Shown here one piece after another: positions 41,109 to 49,385 of a stretch of 64,000 bases of DNA (positions are counted from its first letter, which is position 1; each line of letters starts with the position of its first letter). The position numbers were made by a program, and so were the translations under genes. The notes beneath the pieces are model-generated. The model saw only the letters and a program-made list of their open reading frames with translations, was not told the DNA's origin and did no database searches. Location of the stretch: assembly GCF_000599885.1 (NCBI RefSeq), contig NZ_JFGT01000002.1, positions 558,001 to 622,000 on the forward strand. Reading direction: 5' to 3'. The DNA comes from Pantoea sp. IMH. Its GTDB lineage: Bacteria > Pseudomonadota > Gammaproteobacteria > Enterobacterales > Enterobacteriaceae.

Positions 41109-41624
41109 TCAGGCAACGCTCAGAGGATGCGCCTGCTTCCATTGCCGGATCGCATCGACAGTGATCCGACTGCCATAAAAAGTTTTAATACGCCTGCCCT
41201 TCTCCCCGCCCCGGTGCCAGAGCGAACGGGCAATATGATGAGGAAAAATTTCATTGCGCAGCAGACGAAACATCTGCGATGCGTGGCCGAACGGAGCAAT
41301 AAAGTCCCGGAACCACATCCGTTCACCACAACACCAATCTTCCTCAGGCAGGGTGATCACCTGCCCGCTGAGGTAACGCTGCTCCGCGCTTTCATCCATC
41401 CACGCCCAGCTCAGAAAAAAAACCGGACGGTCGCCTTCCTGTACCAGTACGTACTGGCGGCGTTTGATTACCGGCAGCAGCACCACCGGCAGTACATGCA
41501 GCGGCGCATCCCGGTGCATATCCGAATGCATCCACAGCCAGACGGCAGCGCCCAGTATTTCTGCCTCACCATCTTCTCCACCCAGCATCAGCGGCGCATG
41601 TACCGTTAATCCTTCATAACGCAT
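41109..41624 (-). CDS. cdiC: CdiC, HlyC-like toxin-activating lysine acyltransferase
   Basis: 171 residues, matching the RTX acyltransferase family (HlyC 170). The catalytic His is in WLWMHSDMHRDAP (His37) and the catalytic Asp in EEDWCCGERMWFRDFIAPFG (Asp96); both are intact. Such enzymes transfer acyl chains from acyl-ACP to lysines. In cdiB-cdiC-cdiA loci the acyltransferase is known to lipidate class IV CdiA near its receptor-binding region. It starts two bases after the cdiB stop and ends 63 bases before cdiA, so the three genes form one operon. Retention of catalytic residues beside a toxin-less CdiA is notable. Confidence 0.88.
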   Translation of the reverse strand: MRYEGLTVHAPLMLGGEDGEAEILGAAVWLWMHSDMHRDAPLHVLPVVLLPVIKRRQYVLVQEGDRPVFFLSWAWMDESAEQRYLSGQVITLPEEDWCCGERMWFRDFIAPFGHASQMFRLLRNEIFPHHIARSLWHRGGEKGRRIKTFYGSRITVDAIRQWKQAHPLSVA

Positions 41625-41626
41625 GG

Positions 41627-43327
41627 TCAGATATCCATATTCAGGCTAAAGCCAAAGGTGGCCGGGCTGGTTTTGAACCCTTCCGGCCGGGAAAAGGGCA
41701 CGCCAGCAAAGAAGTCATAGCTGACCTTCCAGAGGCTGCCACGCAGCCCTGCCGCACCGCCGGTCAGATGATTCCCCACCAGATATTCCGTTCCCTTACC
41801 GGCCACTTCGCCATAATCGGCGGCAAGATAAAACTCGCTTCCTGCCAGTGGTAACTGCCAGGAGAAATCGTTGCGCACCATCCAGCCGCGATCGGCGTTA
41901 AGGGTTCGCTCACCGTCGAAACCTCTTACCGTCCAGCGGCCACCAATGGAAAACTGATCCTGGGTAGTTAAGGGCGTATTGCTGGTCTGACGCTGCCAGG
42001 CCACGTCATAGCGAAAGCGCTCGCCAGCCAGCGTAAACGGCAGGCTCAGGCGGGCGTCGGTACGCAGAATGCGGCCGAGCGCCGTGCCTTCACCAAACAG
42101 CTCTTCCGGCGCAGGCTGCGCGCCAAACCAGCGGGTACCGCGCTGATAGCTGATCCCTGCATCCAGCGTCGCCGGGCCGATATAGTGCCGGTGCTGCAAC
42201 CCCGCCTTCCATGAGGAGACGTGGCGACGCTGCACTTCCACTTCGGTATCGTTGATAAAGTTGCGGGTGGTGCGGGTTTGTACGTCGTAAGTCAGGGTGG
42301 TTTTTTGCGCGCTGCTACGGTGCAGCACCCGGCTGAGCTGAGCGCCGAGGCTCTGGCTTTTGCCCGCATAACGGTAATCTTCCGTCAGGCCAGCGACCGT
42401 CTGGTGATAGTGATAGTCGCTGCCGGTCAATGAGAGTGACCACCACCCCACCGGTACAGACCACCAGGCACTAAGGTTCTGATTGCTCTTCTCCCCGCCG
42501 GGTTGTAAATCGTGGGTTAGCGAAAACCAGAACAGATCGCTGAGCGCCAGCGGATTATCGAGCGAGAGCGTCAGCCCGCCCTGGTAGCGCCCGGTAGCGA
42601 TGGTACCGGCGTCATCCAGCGACAGGCCAAGCCGCCAGAACTTACTCTGCCGGCGGGAAATAAGAATATCGCTTTCGCCCGGCTGCTCCGCCGGCACAAT
42701 TTCCATCTCCGTCTGAACGGTTGGCAGGCGCTGCAGGTTCTCCAGCCCCTGTTCAATATCACGCAAATCCAGCAGATTGCCGTCATGGGCGGGAAAAGCG
42801 CTGTAGGGCCAGAACCAGCGGCTGCTGTCCGCCGTCATGACCACGTGGCGGATTTTGCCTGGCAGGATGAGCAGTTGCAGATGTCCGCTTTTCAGATCCT
42901 GCGAGGGCGCAAGTACGCGGGTGGTTGTCCAGCCGTGGAAAATAATCCGGTTTTGCAGCGAACTCATCAGCAGGTTTATTCCCCCGCTACCAAGGCATTT
43001 TCCGACCGCCTGATCCGCCAGCTTTTGCAATGGCAGCCAGTGCGGCAGCGCCTCCTGGCCTCTCAGCGTCACGTCATCAATCCGAAAGCAGGGTGTTTCG
43101 GCCGGAAAAGCGATTTGACCAGAAGCCGCCGTTGGCGCGGATAAACGCACATCGGGAACGGGCGGTGTCAGCTGCTCTTCCAGCGCCTGCTGGCGCTGCT
43201 GCTGTAGAATAAATTGCTCATCGCCGGGGGCGGCATGGAGCGAAGGGATAATGGCAGAAAGTGCCAGAACTGAAAAAACCGACAGCAGAGAATATTTATT
43301 ACTGTGAGATAGTGAGTAAAAGTTCAT
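41627..43327 (-). CDS. cdiB: Two-partner-secretion outer-membrane transporter CdiB
   Basis: Omp85-superfamily translocator of the ShlB/FhaC/HecB type, exporting CdiA. 566 residues from ATG 43327 (in-frame earlier starts at 43339 and TTG 43348 exist). Signal peptide ends near SLHAAPGDEQF; a POTRA region starts around ETPCFRIDDVTLRG and continues through GKIRHVVM; the 16-strand barrel occupies the second half. The conserved lid-loop motif is RWTVRGFDGE, and the C terminus ends in a typical outer-membrane signature, FGFSLNMDI. First gene of the cdiBCA operon, preceded by AT-rich DNA. Confidence 0.92.
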   Translation of the reverse strand: MNFYSLSHSNKYSLLSVFSVLALSAIIPSLHAAPGDEQFILQQQRQQALEEQLTPPVPDVRLSAPTAASGQIAFPAETPCFRIDDVTLRGQEALPHWLPLQKLADQAVGKCLGSGGINLLMSSLQNRIIFHGWTTTRVLAPSQDLKSGHLQLLILPGKIRHVVMTADSSRWFWPYSAFPAHDGNLLDLRDIEQGLENLQRLPTVQTEMEIVPAEQPGESDILISRRQSKFWRLGLSLDDAGTIATGRYQGGLTLSLDNPLALSDLFWFSLTHDLQPGGEKSNQNLSAWWSVPVGWWSLSLTGSDYHYHQTVAGLTEDYRYAGKSQSLGAQLSRVLHRSSAQKTTLTYDVQTRTTRNFINDTEVEVQRRHVSSWKAGLQHRHYIGPATLDAGISYQRGTRWFGAQPAPEELFGEGTALGRILRTDARLSLPFTLAGERFRYDVAWQRQTSNTPLTTQDQFSIGGRWTVRGFDGERTLNADRGWMVRNDFSWQLPLAGSEFYLAADYGEVAGKGTEYLVGNHLTGGAAGLRGSLWKVSYDFFAGVPFSRPEGFKTSPATFGFSLNMDI

Positions 43328-43876
43328 ACTTGATGTCATCCATGACAAAATCGTGAAAAACTATTAGTTTTATAAAGTAAATACGTCCCTTTAAAAACGG
43401 GCAATTATTGCCATATACCTTGTAAAAAACAAGCTTAAAAAACCAAAAGTATTAGTAAGCAGAAGAACCTAACCGCCGCCCTGATAACACCAACTCAGAT
43501 TAGGATAAAATGAATTTCAACATCATGCCCATATAATACCGAATGTTAATTCGAAGGATATATTGCTACTTGCTGGATATAAACCTATGGCTCCCTGGTG
43601 CTGGAAGGATAAAATTTAATAATTAATATTTTTTATTGGTGGAATATCACCTTATGTAAGTAACTTAATCCTGGCAACCTGGTAAAGTCAATAAAAAAGA
43701 TACATTAACAAGGTTAAAATGTATCTTAATTTAGATTTTTTATCGCAACTACTTGATTATATATGAAAATTATACAAGATCAGTTTTACGGTCGTTTTGT
43801 CTCTTTTTATGTAAACTTTAGGGACATGCTCATTGATTCCTGTTAAATTTCTTTATAGTATTCACTGTAAGAGAAT
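43328..43876. other. AT-rich divergent intergenic region with palindromes and promoter
   Basis: About 550 bases without a gene and clearly poorer in G+C than the flanks. It holds a palindrome GGCAAT-T-ATTGCC (43400-43412) upstream of cdiB, and a 10-bp stem AAGATACATT/AATGTATCTT (43697-43706 with 43718-43727) flanked by A and T runs that could be a two-way terminator or operator. A promoter TTGATT-17-TAGTAT (43833-43861) lies just before the regulator gene on the + strand. One junction of the AT-rich cassette must be in this interval. Confidence 0.6.
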
Positions 43877-44506
43877 ATGTGGAATAACGGGCTAATGAGC
43901 GCATCAGGAACGCAAAGAAAAGAAAATATAATCAATAATATAGAGTACATAATGAAAAGTAGAGGTGAGACAAAAGTCTCCTTCGCTAATCGGACTGGCG
44001 TCACTCGCGCAACGTTATACAAAATTCTGGACGGCAAGGTGAACAACGTCCATCGCTCAACGATAACCCGTATAGCTGATTTCTTTGGGGTTACGTGTGA
44101 CGTTATCGAAAATCACGATTTAGAACATATTGAGTTGATCGAAAAAACGCTTTCTCCAGACGGTAATAAAAACCCTGCCGCCATACCCATCATCCCAGAA
44201 TCCGACTTCTTGTCAAAGATCGAAAGCAGAATTGGAAACCTTGTGACCCAATATCCTGTGACGTGGTTTTTTGGCGATGTATCAAATGTGGCTGCTTTGC
44301 AGGTAGAAAATAAAATAGATAATCTTTTTTTCCCTGGAGACATACTGATCATAAAACGCAAGTCATTGTCGGTTAACAAACAGCTGGAACTGTTTCACTC
44401 TGAAGGAAAAGGTTTATTCCTAAAAAAGGATGGCGATAAATCAATAAGGACTCTTTGTACTGATGATCTTTTTATAGGATCGATTATAGAAGAAAGGATT
44501 CAGTAG
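43877..44506 (+). CDS. XRE-type regulator with S24/LexA-like C-terminal domain
   Basis: 209-residue protein resembling a phage-type repressor. The helix-turn-helix is in KVSFANRTGVTRATLYKILD (about residues 34-53). The C-terminal half has the S24 signature shape, VAALQVENKIDNLFFPGDIL, but the place of the autocleavage Ser-Met is Ile-Asp, so self-cleavage is unlikely and the domain may act as a sensor or dimeriser. An alternative start is ATG 43895. It leads the cassette with the VUT transporter (38 bases later) and QueF. AT-rich and low in preferred codons compared with the backbone, indicating acquisition. Confidence 0.75.
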   Translation: MWNNGLMSASGTQRKENIINNIEYIMKSRGETKVSFANRTGVTRATLYKILDGKVNNVHRSTITRIADFFGVTCDVIENHDLEHIELIEKTLSPDGNKNPAAIPIIPESDFLSKIESRIGNLVTQYPVTWFFGDVSNVAALQVENKIDNLFFPGDILIIKRKSLSVNKQLELFHSEGKGLFLKKDGDKSIRTLCTDDLFIGSIIEERIQ

Positions 44507-44544
44507 AATTTTATAAATGGAAGATATTTAAGGATAATACAGAC

Positions 44545-45417
44545 ATGGATGGAAATAAAAAATTTAAACTTATTGGATTTAATCGATCAGATGTTATCAC
44601 AGCAAATGTTATGATTCTTGCTACCGGGAAACATATCAGTATAGGATTAGAAGATCTTGAAAGTAGCGAAATAGCTGATGACTTCAATAAGAATGAACTA
44701 AAAGCGCTCTACCGTCGCTTTTACGGGGACAAACATACGGTAACATCTTACGATCTTAGTGACAGACATGAACGCTCCTGGTATGCCTATCTGATAATAA
44801 GCATCGCACTAACTGTAATTTACATTCTCAGCACGGTGAGTGGCGTAAAGCCTATCCTGATTCCTGTAGTACATTTTATCGTTCCACCTGCAATATTTTT
44901 CTATCCTCTTTCGTTTATTCTTGTTGATATTATTAATGAGTTTTATGGCTTAAGGATGGCCAGAAGAACCATCTTTCTTTCATTACTCTCAAACATTTTT
45001 TTCGTAACAGGCCTTTGGGCGACAAGCCTTCTGCCTGGACTGGCAGAATGGGGGCTTGATATCTCCTACAGCAAATTTGTTGAAAGTATTATTGCGGTAC
45101 TTTTCGCTTCATCTTCAGCATACCTGATATCAGAAAACATTAACTCAATGCTCCTGTGCAAGATCAAGGAGTTAACTAACTCAAGGTATCTTTTCATCCG
45201 CGTAATTACCAGCACGGTAGTTGCATCTGCAATTGATAGCATCATATTTTGCACGCTGGCATTTTATAATGTCCTCAGCACAGATACCATTAAGGCAATG
45301 ATCATTTCACAATTTATCATCAAATTGATCTATGCACTTATTGGCGTAGGACCTATATACGCAACAAGATCGCTTTTCAGACGATATATACACAAGCCAG
45401 TCAATCTAACTGAGTAA
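44545..45417 (+). CDS. VUT/YhhQ-family transporter with an added N-terminal domain
   Basis: 290 residues. From about residue 72 it matches the VUT (Vut_1) family of queuosine-precursor/vitamin transporters: around six membrane spans, the loop [20 protein letters not shown] (family FP.t.l..DivnEvyG), ARRTIF, and [13 protein letters not shown] near the C terminus. E. coli YhhQ imports preQ0 and preQ1. The first 70 residues are soluble, mixed alpha/beta, contain [20 protein letters not shown], and are absent from YhhQ. It lies 38 bases after the regulator and 10 before queF, so import of a 7-deazaguanine feeding QueF is the simplest reading. Confidence 0.85.
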   Translation: MDGNKKFKLIGFNRSDVITANVMILATGKHISIGLEDLESSEIADDFNKNELKALYRRFYGDKHTVTSYDLSDRHERSWYAYLIISIALTVIYILSTVSGVKPILIPVVHFIVPPAIFFYPLSFILVDIINEFYGLRMARRTIFLSLLSNIFFVTGLWATSLLPGLAEWGLDISYSKFVESIIAVLFASSSAYLISENINSMLLCKIKELTNSRYLFIRVITSTVVASAIDSIIFCTLAFYNVLSTDTIKAMIISQFIIKLIYALIGVGPIYATRSLFRRYIHKPVNLTE

Positions 45418-45427
45418 AGGAATAACT

Positions 45428-46255
45428 GTGGAAACTAAGGAAATCACCCTGTTAGGGAAAAGTAGTGATTATGTCCAGCATTACGCCCCAGAATTGCTTG
45501 AATCTCTCCCACGCGCACGTGGTCGGGATGAGATAAAAATAAATTCAAAAAGCCTGCCTTTTGCAGGTTTCGATCTATGGACAGGTTTTGAACTTTCCTG
45601 GCTGAATGATAAAGGTAAGCCGGTGGTGGCAATTGCGGAATTTTTTATACCCGCGACCAGCCTCGCTCTGATCGAATCGAAATCGTTTAAGCTTTACCTC
45701 AACAGTTTCAATCAGACAAAATTTTCTACACCTGAAAGCGTTATCACTACTCTTGAGAGAGACTTGTCGTCAGCGGCAAAAGGCAGTGTAACGGTAAAAC
45801 TTTATACCGATCTCGAACATTACCCTGCAATTACAGCGGCGCTTCCCGGTGAATGCATTGACCATTTAGATATCCTGATTGATAATTACGCTTTCAATCC
45901 CGATCATCTTCAGCACTCAGTATCTGATCAAGCCGTAGCGGAAATACTCTCTTCAAATTTATTGAAATCTAATTGCCTGGTAACAAATCAACCAGACTGG
46001 GGCAGCGTGATTATTAAATATGAAGGTAAAAAAATAGACCGTGAGAAGTTACTTCGCTATATCGTTTCATTCAGAACGCATAATGAATTTCATGAACAGT
46101 GCGTGGAACGTATTTTCTGTGATATCAGCCACTATTGTAAGCCCGACAAACTGACAGTCTTCGCCCGGTATACGCGCAGAGGTGGCCTTGATATCAATCC
46201 GTTCAGAAGTAACTTTGAGGAAAACTATTCTGTGGAACGGTTAAAACGTCAGTAA
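45428..46255 (+). CDS. queF: QueF, NADPH-dependent 7-cyano-7-deazaguanine (preQ0) reductase
   Basis: 275 residues; full-length two-lobed (YqcD-type) nitrile reductase (E. coli QueF 282) that reduces preQ0 to preQ1 for queuosine in tRNA. Start GTG with AAGGA six bases before it. The QueF motif [14 protein letters not shown] lies at 83-96. Catalytic Cys183 is in [14 protein letters not shown], with Asp190 and the [13 protein letters not shown] block at 218-230; [16 protein letters not shown] follows. One conserved His after the Cys (E. coli His194) is Asn187 here. The gene is AT-rich and sits in an accessory cassette, not in the syd-queF neighbourhood of E. coli, so it is probably a second copy. 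Confidence 0.9.
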   Translation: METKEITLLGKSSDYVQHYAPELLESLPRARGRDEIKINSKSLPFAGFDLWTGFELSWLNDKGKPVVAIAEFFIPATSLALIESKSFKLYLNSFNQTKFSTPESVITTLERDLSSAAKGSVTVKLYTDLEHYPAITAALPGECIDHLDILIDNYAFNPDHLQHSVSDQAVAEILSSNLLKSNCLVTNQPDWGSVIIKYEGKKIDREKLLRYIVSFRTHNEFHEQCVERIFCDISHYCKPDKLTVFARYTRRGGLDINPFRSNFEENYSVERLKRQ

Positions 46256-46281
46256 CGTAGCGGATCTACTGGCTTAATCAC

Positions 46282-46330
46282 AAAAAAACTGCACCTTACT
46301 CAGTTGGATAACCAACTTTTGGGGTGCAGT
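46282..46330 (-). repeat. Palindrome of two IS150-like ends, also a terminator
   Basis: Minus-strand reading gives ACTGCACCCCAAAAGTTGG, then TTAT, then CCAACTGAGTAAGGTGCAGT and a run of T. Arms pair as ACTGCACC/GGTGCAGT and GTTGG/CCAAC. Each arm resembles an IS150-group (IS3 family) terminal repeat, as if two ends were joined with four bases between. The stem followed by TTTTTT can end gcd transcription on the minus strand. It sits between queF and gcd, at the edge of the AT-rich cassette. Confidence 0.6.
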
Positions 46331-46373
46331 CTGACGCAAAAAGCGTCTTTATATTTCAGTGTTTGCTTTTAGC

Positions 46374-48806
46374 TTACTTATCCAGCGCAAAAGCGATCAC
46401 ATAGTCACCGCGATCCGGCGACTGGCGTGCGCCACCGGCTGAAATCACGATGTACTGCTTACCGGTTTTCGGCGATTTATAGCTCATGGGTCCACCCTGG
46501 CTCCCTACCGGCAGACGGGCTTTCCAGACTTCTTTTCCGGTTGAGGTATCAAAGGCGCGCAGATAGTAGTCCTGCGTACCGGCGATAAAGACCAGACCGC
46601 CCTGCGTGGCCAGCGTGCCGCCTAGTGTCGGCATACCGACCGGCATCTGAGCATGCATTTTGATACCAAAGGGTCCGGTATCCTGCACGGTGCCTACCGG
46701 AACCTGCCAGACCAGCTTCTGCGTTTTCATATCGATGGCAGAAAGCGTACCGAAAGGCGGCTTCTGGCAAGGGATACCCAGCGGTGACATAAAGCGGTTT
46801 TTGTTGACCGCATAAGGTGTCCCCTTAAGCGGAACCGCGCCCATGCCGGTGTTAATCGCTTCCCCACCGTTGCTGCCACGTGAAATCGCATCGGTATTGG
46901 CTGGGATCATCTGTACCCAGAGACCGAGACGCATATCGTTCACAAAGATCAGGTTGTTGTTAGGATCAGTTGAGAGACTGCCCCAGTTCATACCCCCCAG
47001 CGAACCCGGGAAGCTCAGCGATTTATCTGTACCCGGCACGGTGTAGAGACCGTCATAGCGCATCGATTTAAAGGCGATGCGGCAGGCAAGCTGATCGAAC
47101 GGCGTCGCGCCCCACATATCCGATTCTGTCAGCGTTTCAGCGCCAATCTGCGGCATACCTACGGATTTGGGCTGCGTCTCAGGATAGGCTTCACCCGGGA
47201 TGTTGCCTTTTTTAACCGGAACTTCTTTCACTTCCGTCAGCGGCTTACCGGTAAGACGATCGAGCACGTAGATCTGCCCGGCTTTCGTCCCGATCACTAC
47301 CGCAGGCGTGGTCGTGCCATCTTTCTGTAGGAAGTCGATCAGGCTTGGCTGCATCGGCAGGTCAAAGTCCCACAGGTCGTTATGCACGGTCTGATAGAGC
47401 CACTTCTCCTGTCCCGTTGTGGCATCCACCGCCAGGATCGAGGCACCATATTTATGGTCCAGCGGTCTGCGGTTCGCGCCCCACAGATCGACTGATGAAC
47501 TCCCCATCGGGATGAACACCGTGTTCATTGCCGGATCGTAGGACATTGGCGCCCAGGAGTTAGGCGTACTGCGGGCATAATGCTGACCTGACTGCAATGC
47601 CGCATTCGGGTTTTCATTGCCGCTATCGAACGCCCAGCGCATCTGACCCGTCACAACATCGAAACCGCGAATCACACCGCCAGGCATATCGGTCTGAACG
47701 TTATCCGCAACACGACCGCCCACCACGACGGTTGTTCCCGCCAGCGTTGGTGCAGAAGTCAGCTGATATTTAGGATCCTGCGCATCGCCAAGTCCCGCTT
47801 TCAGATCGACCTCGCCATTGTTACCGAAGCGCTGGCACAGCTCGCCGTTATCCGCGTTCACTGCAATCAGACGTGCATCAATGGTATTCATCAGCAGACG
47901 GCGCTGGCAGCTGTCGCCTGCCGGCAGGGTTACCTGCGACACCGGCGTGGAGCCAGGCACAGTCGGCTGCGTCAGCGGCTTAGTGGCATCGAAGTAAGCG
48001 AGTCCACGGCAGCGGTTCCAGACTTCCGCCTGAGCGTTGACTTCATGCTTCCAGATCTCTTTGCCCGTATCCGCATTCACCGCGATTACGTTGTTGTGCG
48101 GCGTACAGAGGTAGAGGACATCGCCAATCTGCAGCGGCGTTTGCTGATCTTCAGCGCCGTTGCCGGTTGGGCTTTCAGGAATGTCGCCCGTACGGTAGGT
48201 CCAGGCCACTTTAAGGTCTTTGATGTTATCCCGGGTAATCTGATCCAGCGCGACAAAACGGCTGCCGCCCGGCGTATTGCCATAGTTATCCCAGTTTTTC
48301 TGCTCAGCGGCTTTATCAACCGGCTTCAGCGGTAGCTCGCTGTCATTCGTTAGCGGCGAATGCGGCTGGAACATCTGTACAAAAGTCACCACCATGCCGG
48401 CAGCCACGACGGCGGCGGTTGCATAAGCAGGTTTGGCAGCAGCGGTTTTTCCTTCGTGCCTGCGCAATGCAGGAAGCGTAACGACGACCACCAGCAGCAG
48501 GCCAGCCAGCGTCATCAGGCGTGACACCAGCGGCCAGAAATCGATCCCCGCATCCATCACCGCCCAGATGGCTGAGCCGACAAATACCGCGGCGAAAAGG
48601 AAAACGGAGGACGATTTCCGGCGGAAGAGCTGTATCGCAGAGAGCACGGTAACGATCCCGGCAATCACGAAATACCAGCTACCTCCTACCGCTACCAGCT
48701 TTCCTCCGCCGATAACGAAGAAAAGACCGGTAGCCAGCAGAACCAGCCCCAGCGCAACGCACCACAAACCCAGCCATTTAGAGGACCGGGTATTTTTTTG
48801 AGTCAT
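46374..48806 (-). CDS. gcd: Membrane-bound PQQ-dependent dehydrogenase, glucose/quinate/shikimate family
   Basis: 810 residues from ATG 48806 (AGGAG upstream); E. coli Gcd has 796. Five hydrophobic spans in the first 140 residues anchor it. The periplasmic eight-blade propeller runs from about 165 with W-motif repeats such as GQEKWLYQTVHNDLWDFDLP and KEIWKHEVNAQAEVWNRCRG, and the cofactor region is GANRRPLDHKYGASILAVDA. These enzymes oxidise aldoses or cyclic polyols using PQQ and pass electrons to ubiquinone. The exact substrate is uncertain because several paralogues occur in Pantoea-like genomes, so gcd is a family label. A possible TetR-type operator lies upstream. Confidence 0.88.
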   Translation of the reverse strand: MTQKNTRSSKWLGLWCVALGLVLLATGLFFVIGGGKLVAVGGSWYFVIAGIVTVLSAIQLFRRKSSSVFLFAAVFVGSAIWAVMDAGIDFWPLVSRLMTLAGLLLVVVVTLPALRRHEGKTAAAKPAYATAAVVAAGMVVTFVQMFQPHSPLTNDSELPLKPVDKAAEQKNWDNYGNTPGGSRFVALDQITRDNIKDLKVAWTYRTGDIPESPTGNGAEDQQTPLQIGDVLYLCTPHNNVIAVNADTGKEIWKHEVNAQAEVWNRCRGLAYFDATKPLTQPTVPGSTPVSQVTLPAGDSCQRRLLMNTIDARLIAVNADNGELCQRFGNNGEVDLKAGLGDAQDPKYQLTSAPTLAGTTVVVGGRVADNVQTDMPGGVIRGFDVVTGQMRWAFDSGNENPNAALQSGQHYARSTPNSWAPMSYDPAMNTVFIPMGSSSVDLWGANRRPLDHKYGASILAVDATTGQEKWLYQTVHNDLWDFDLPMQPSLIDFLQKDGTTTPAVVIGTKAGQIYVLDRLTGKPLTEVKEVPVKKGNIPGEAYPETQPKSVGMPQIGAETLTESDMWGATPFDQLACRIAFKSMRYDGLYTVPGTDKSLSFPGSLGGMNWGSLSTDPNNNLIFVNDMRLGLWVQMIPANTDAISRGSNGGEAINTGMGAVPLKGTPYAVNKNRFMSPLGIPCQKPPFGTLSAIDMKTQKLVWQVPVGTVQDTGPFGIKMHAQMPVGMPTLGGTLATQGGLVFIAGTQDYYLRAFDTSTGKEVWKARLPVGSQGGPMSYKSPKTGKQYIVISAGGARQSPDRGDYVIAFALDK

Positions 48807-49022
48807 GGCTTTACTACTCCTGGACAAAACGAGACTTCAGAACAATGCCCATTCTTCGCATCCTCAATGTTGAGCAAGATCGGGTATGGCGTGAAATGAT
48901 CATTATTCTTCAGACACTTATTTTCATTAACAAATCAACCGGGAAAGCTCCCGGGGTTCATCAGCTGAAACCTCGGCTACACATCCATTAAAGCGGGATT
49001 GGCCGCATTCAGCGAAGAAAAA

Positions 49023-49051
49023 ATTGTACCATACGGTACATTATTTATGAA
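49023..49051 (-). promoter_or_regulatory. Candidate gcd promoter with TetR-type operator
   Basis: TGTACC-ATAC-GGTACA (49025-49040) is a perfect 6+6 inverted repeat of the size TetR-family repressors bind. On the minus strand it overlaps TTCATA-17-TACAAT (49051-49023), a possible promoter directed at gcd, whose start is about 217 bases on. No TetR gene is in the window. Confidence 0.45.
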
Positions 49052-49349
49052 ACATAAAATTAACAAACATCTGCGGTCATGTGGTGTATCTGGATTACGT
49101 AAGAACAGGAGAAACAGACTTACTGCGCTTATACAACGCATAGAAAGGAGATGATTCAGGCTCAGGATTAGCCCGGAACCTTTACACATTATTTGTGGAT
49201 ATTACAGAGCGCGAATTGAGCAGAAAGGGACTGAGGGTGTCAGTTGTGTGATACGAGCTGGGAACTGGAGACTAACAAACGATAAAGCCATGGGCTTCGC
49301 GCCTGCAAAGCTAAAATGCTGGGGGGCTGTGCAGAGGATTTTCGGATAA

Positions 49350-49370
49350 AAAGCCGCCGTCAACGGCTCT
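49350..49370 (-). terminator. yfgJ terminator
   Basis: Minus-strand AGCCG-TTGACGG-CGGCT followed by TTTTATCC, 18 bases after the yfgJ stop. Confidence 0.6.
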
Positions 49371-49385
49371 GGCGAAAATACTCCC

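Larger units (their letters stand above)
48807..49385. other. Long upstream region of gcd, no gene accepted
   Basis: About 580 bases between gcd and yfgJ. Short minus-strand open frames at 48977-49189 and 49202-49411 lack family similarity, and the second overlaps yfgJ. The region carries the candidate promoter/operator at 49023-49051 and the yfgJ terminator near 49350. It may mark the right-hand end of the accessory insertion. Confidence 0.5.

Noticed and set aside
43728-44544. Possible preQ1 riboswitch before the regulator or the VUT gene
   Set aside because: Looked for a compact H-type pseudoknot with an A-rich tail covering a ribosome-binding site; only 38 bases precede the VUT gene and no suitable stem is visible.
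48977-49189. 70-codon minus-strand open frame before gcd
   Set aside because: No ribosome-binding site and covers the candidate operator/promoter; no recognisable family.
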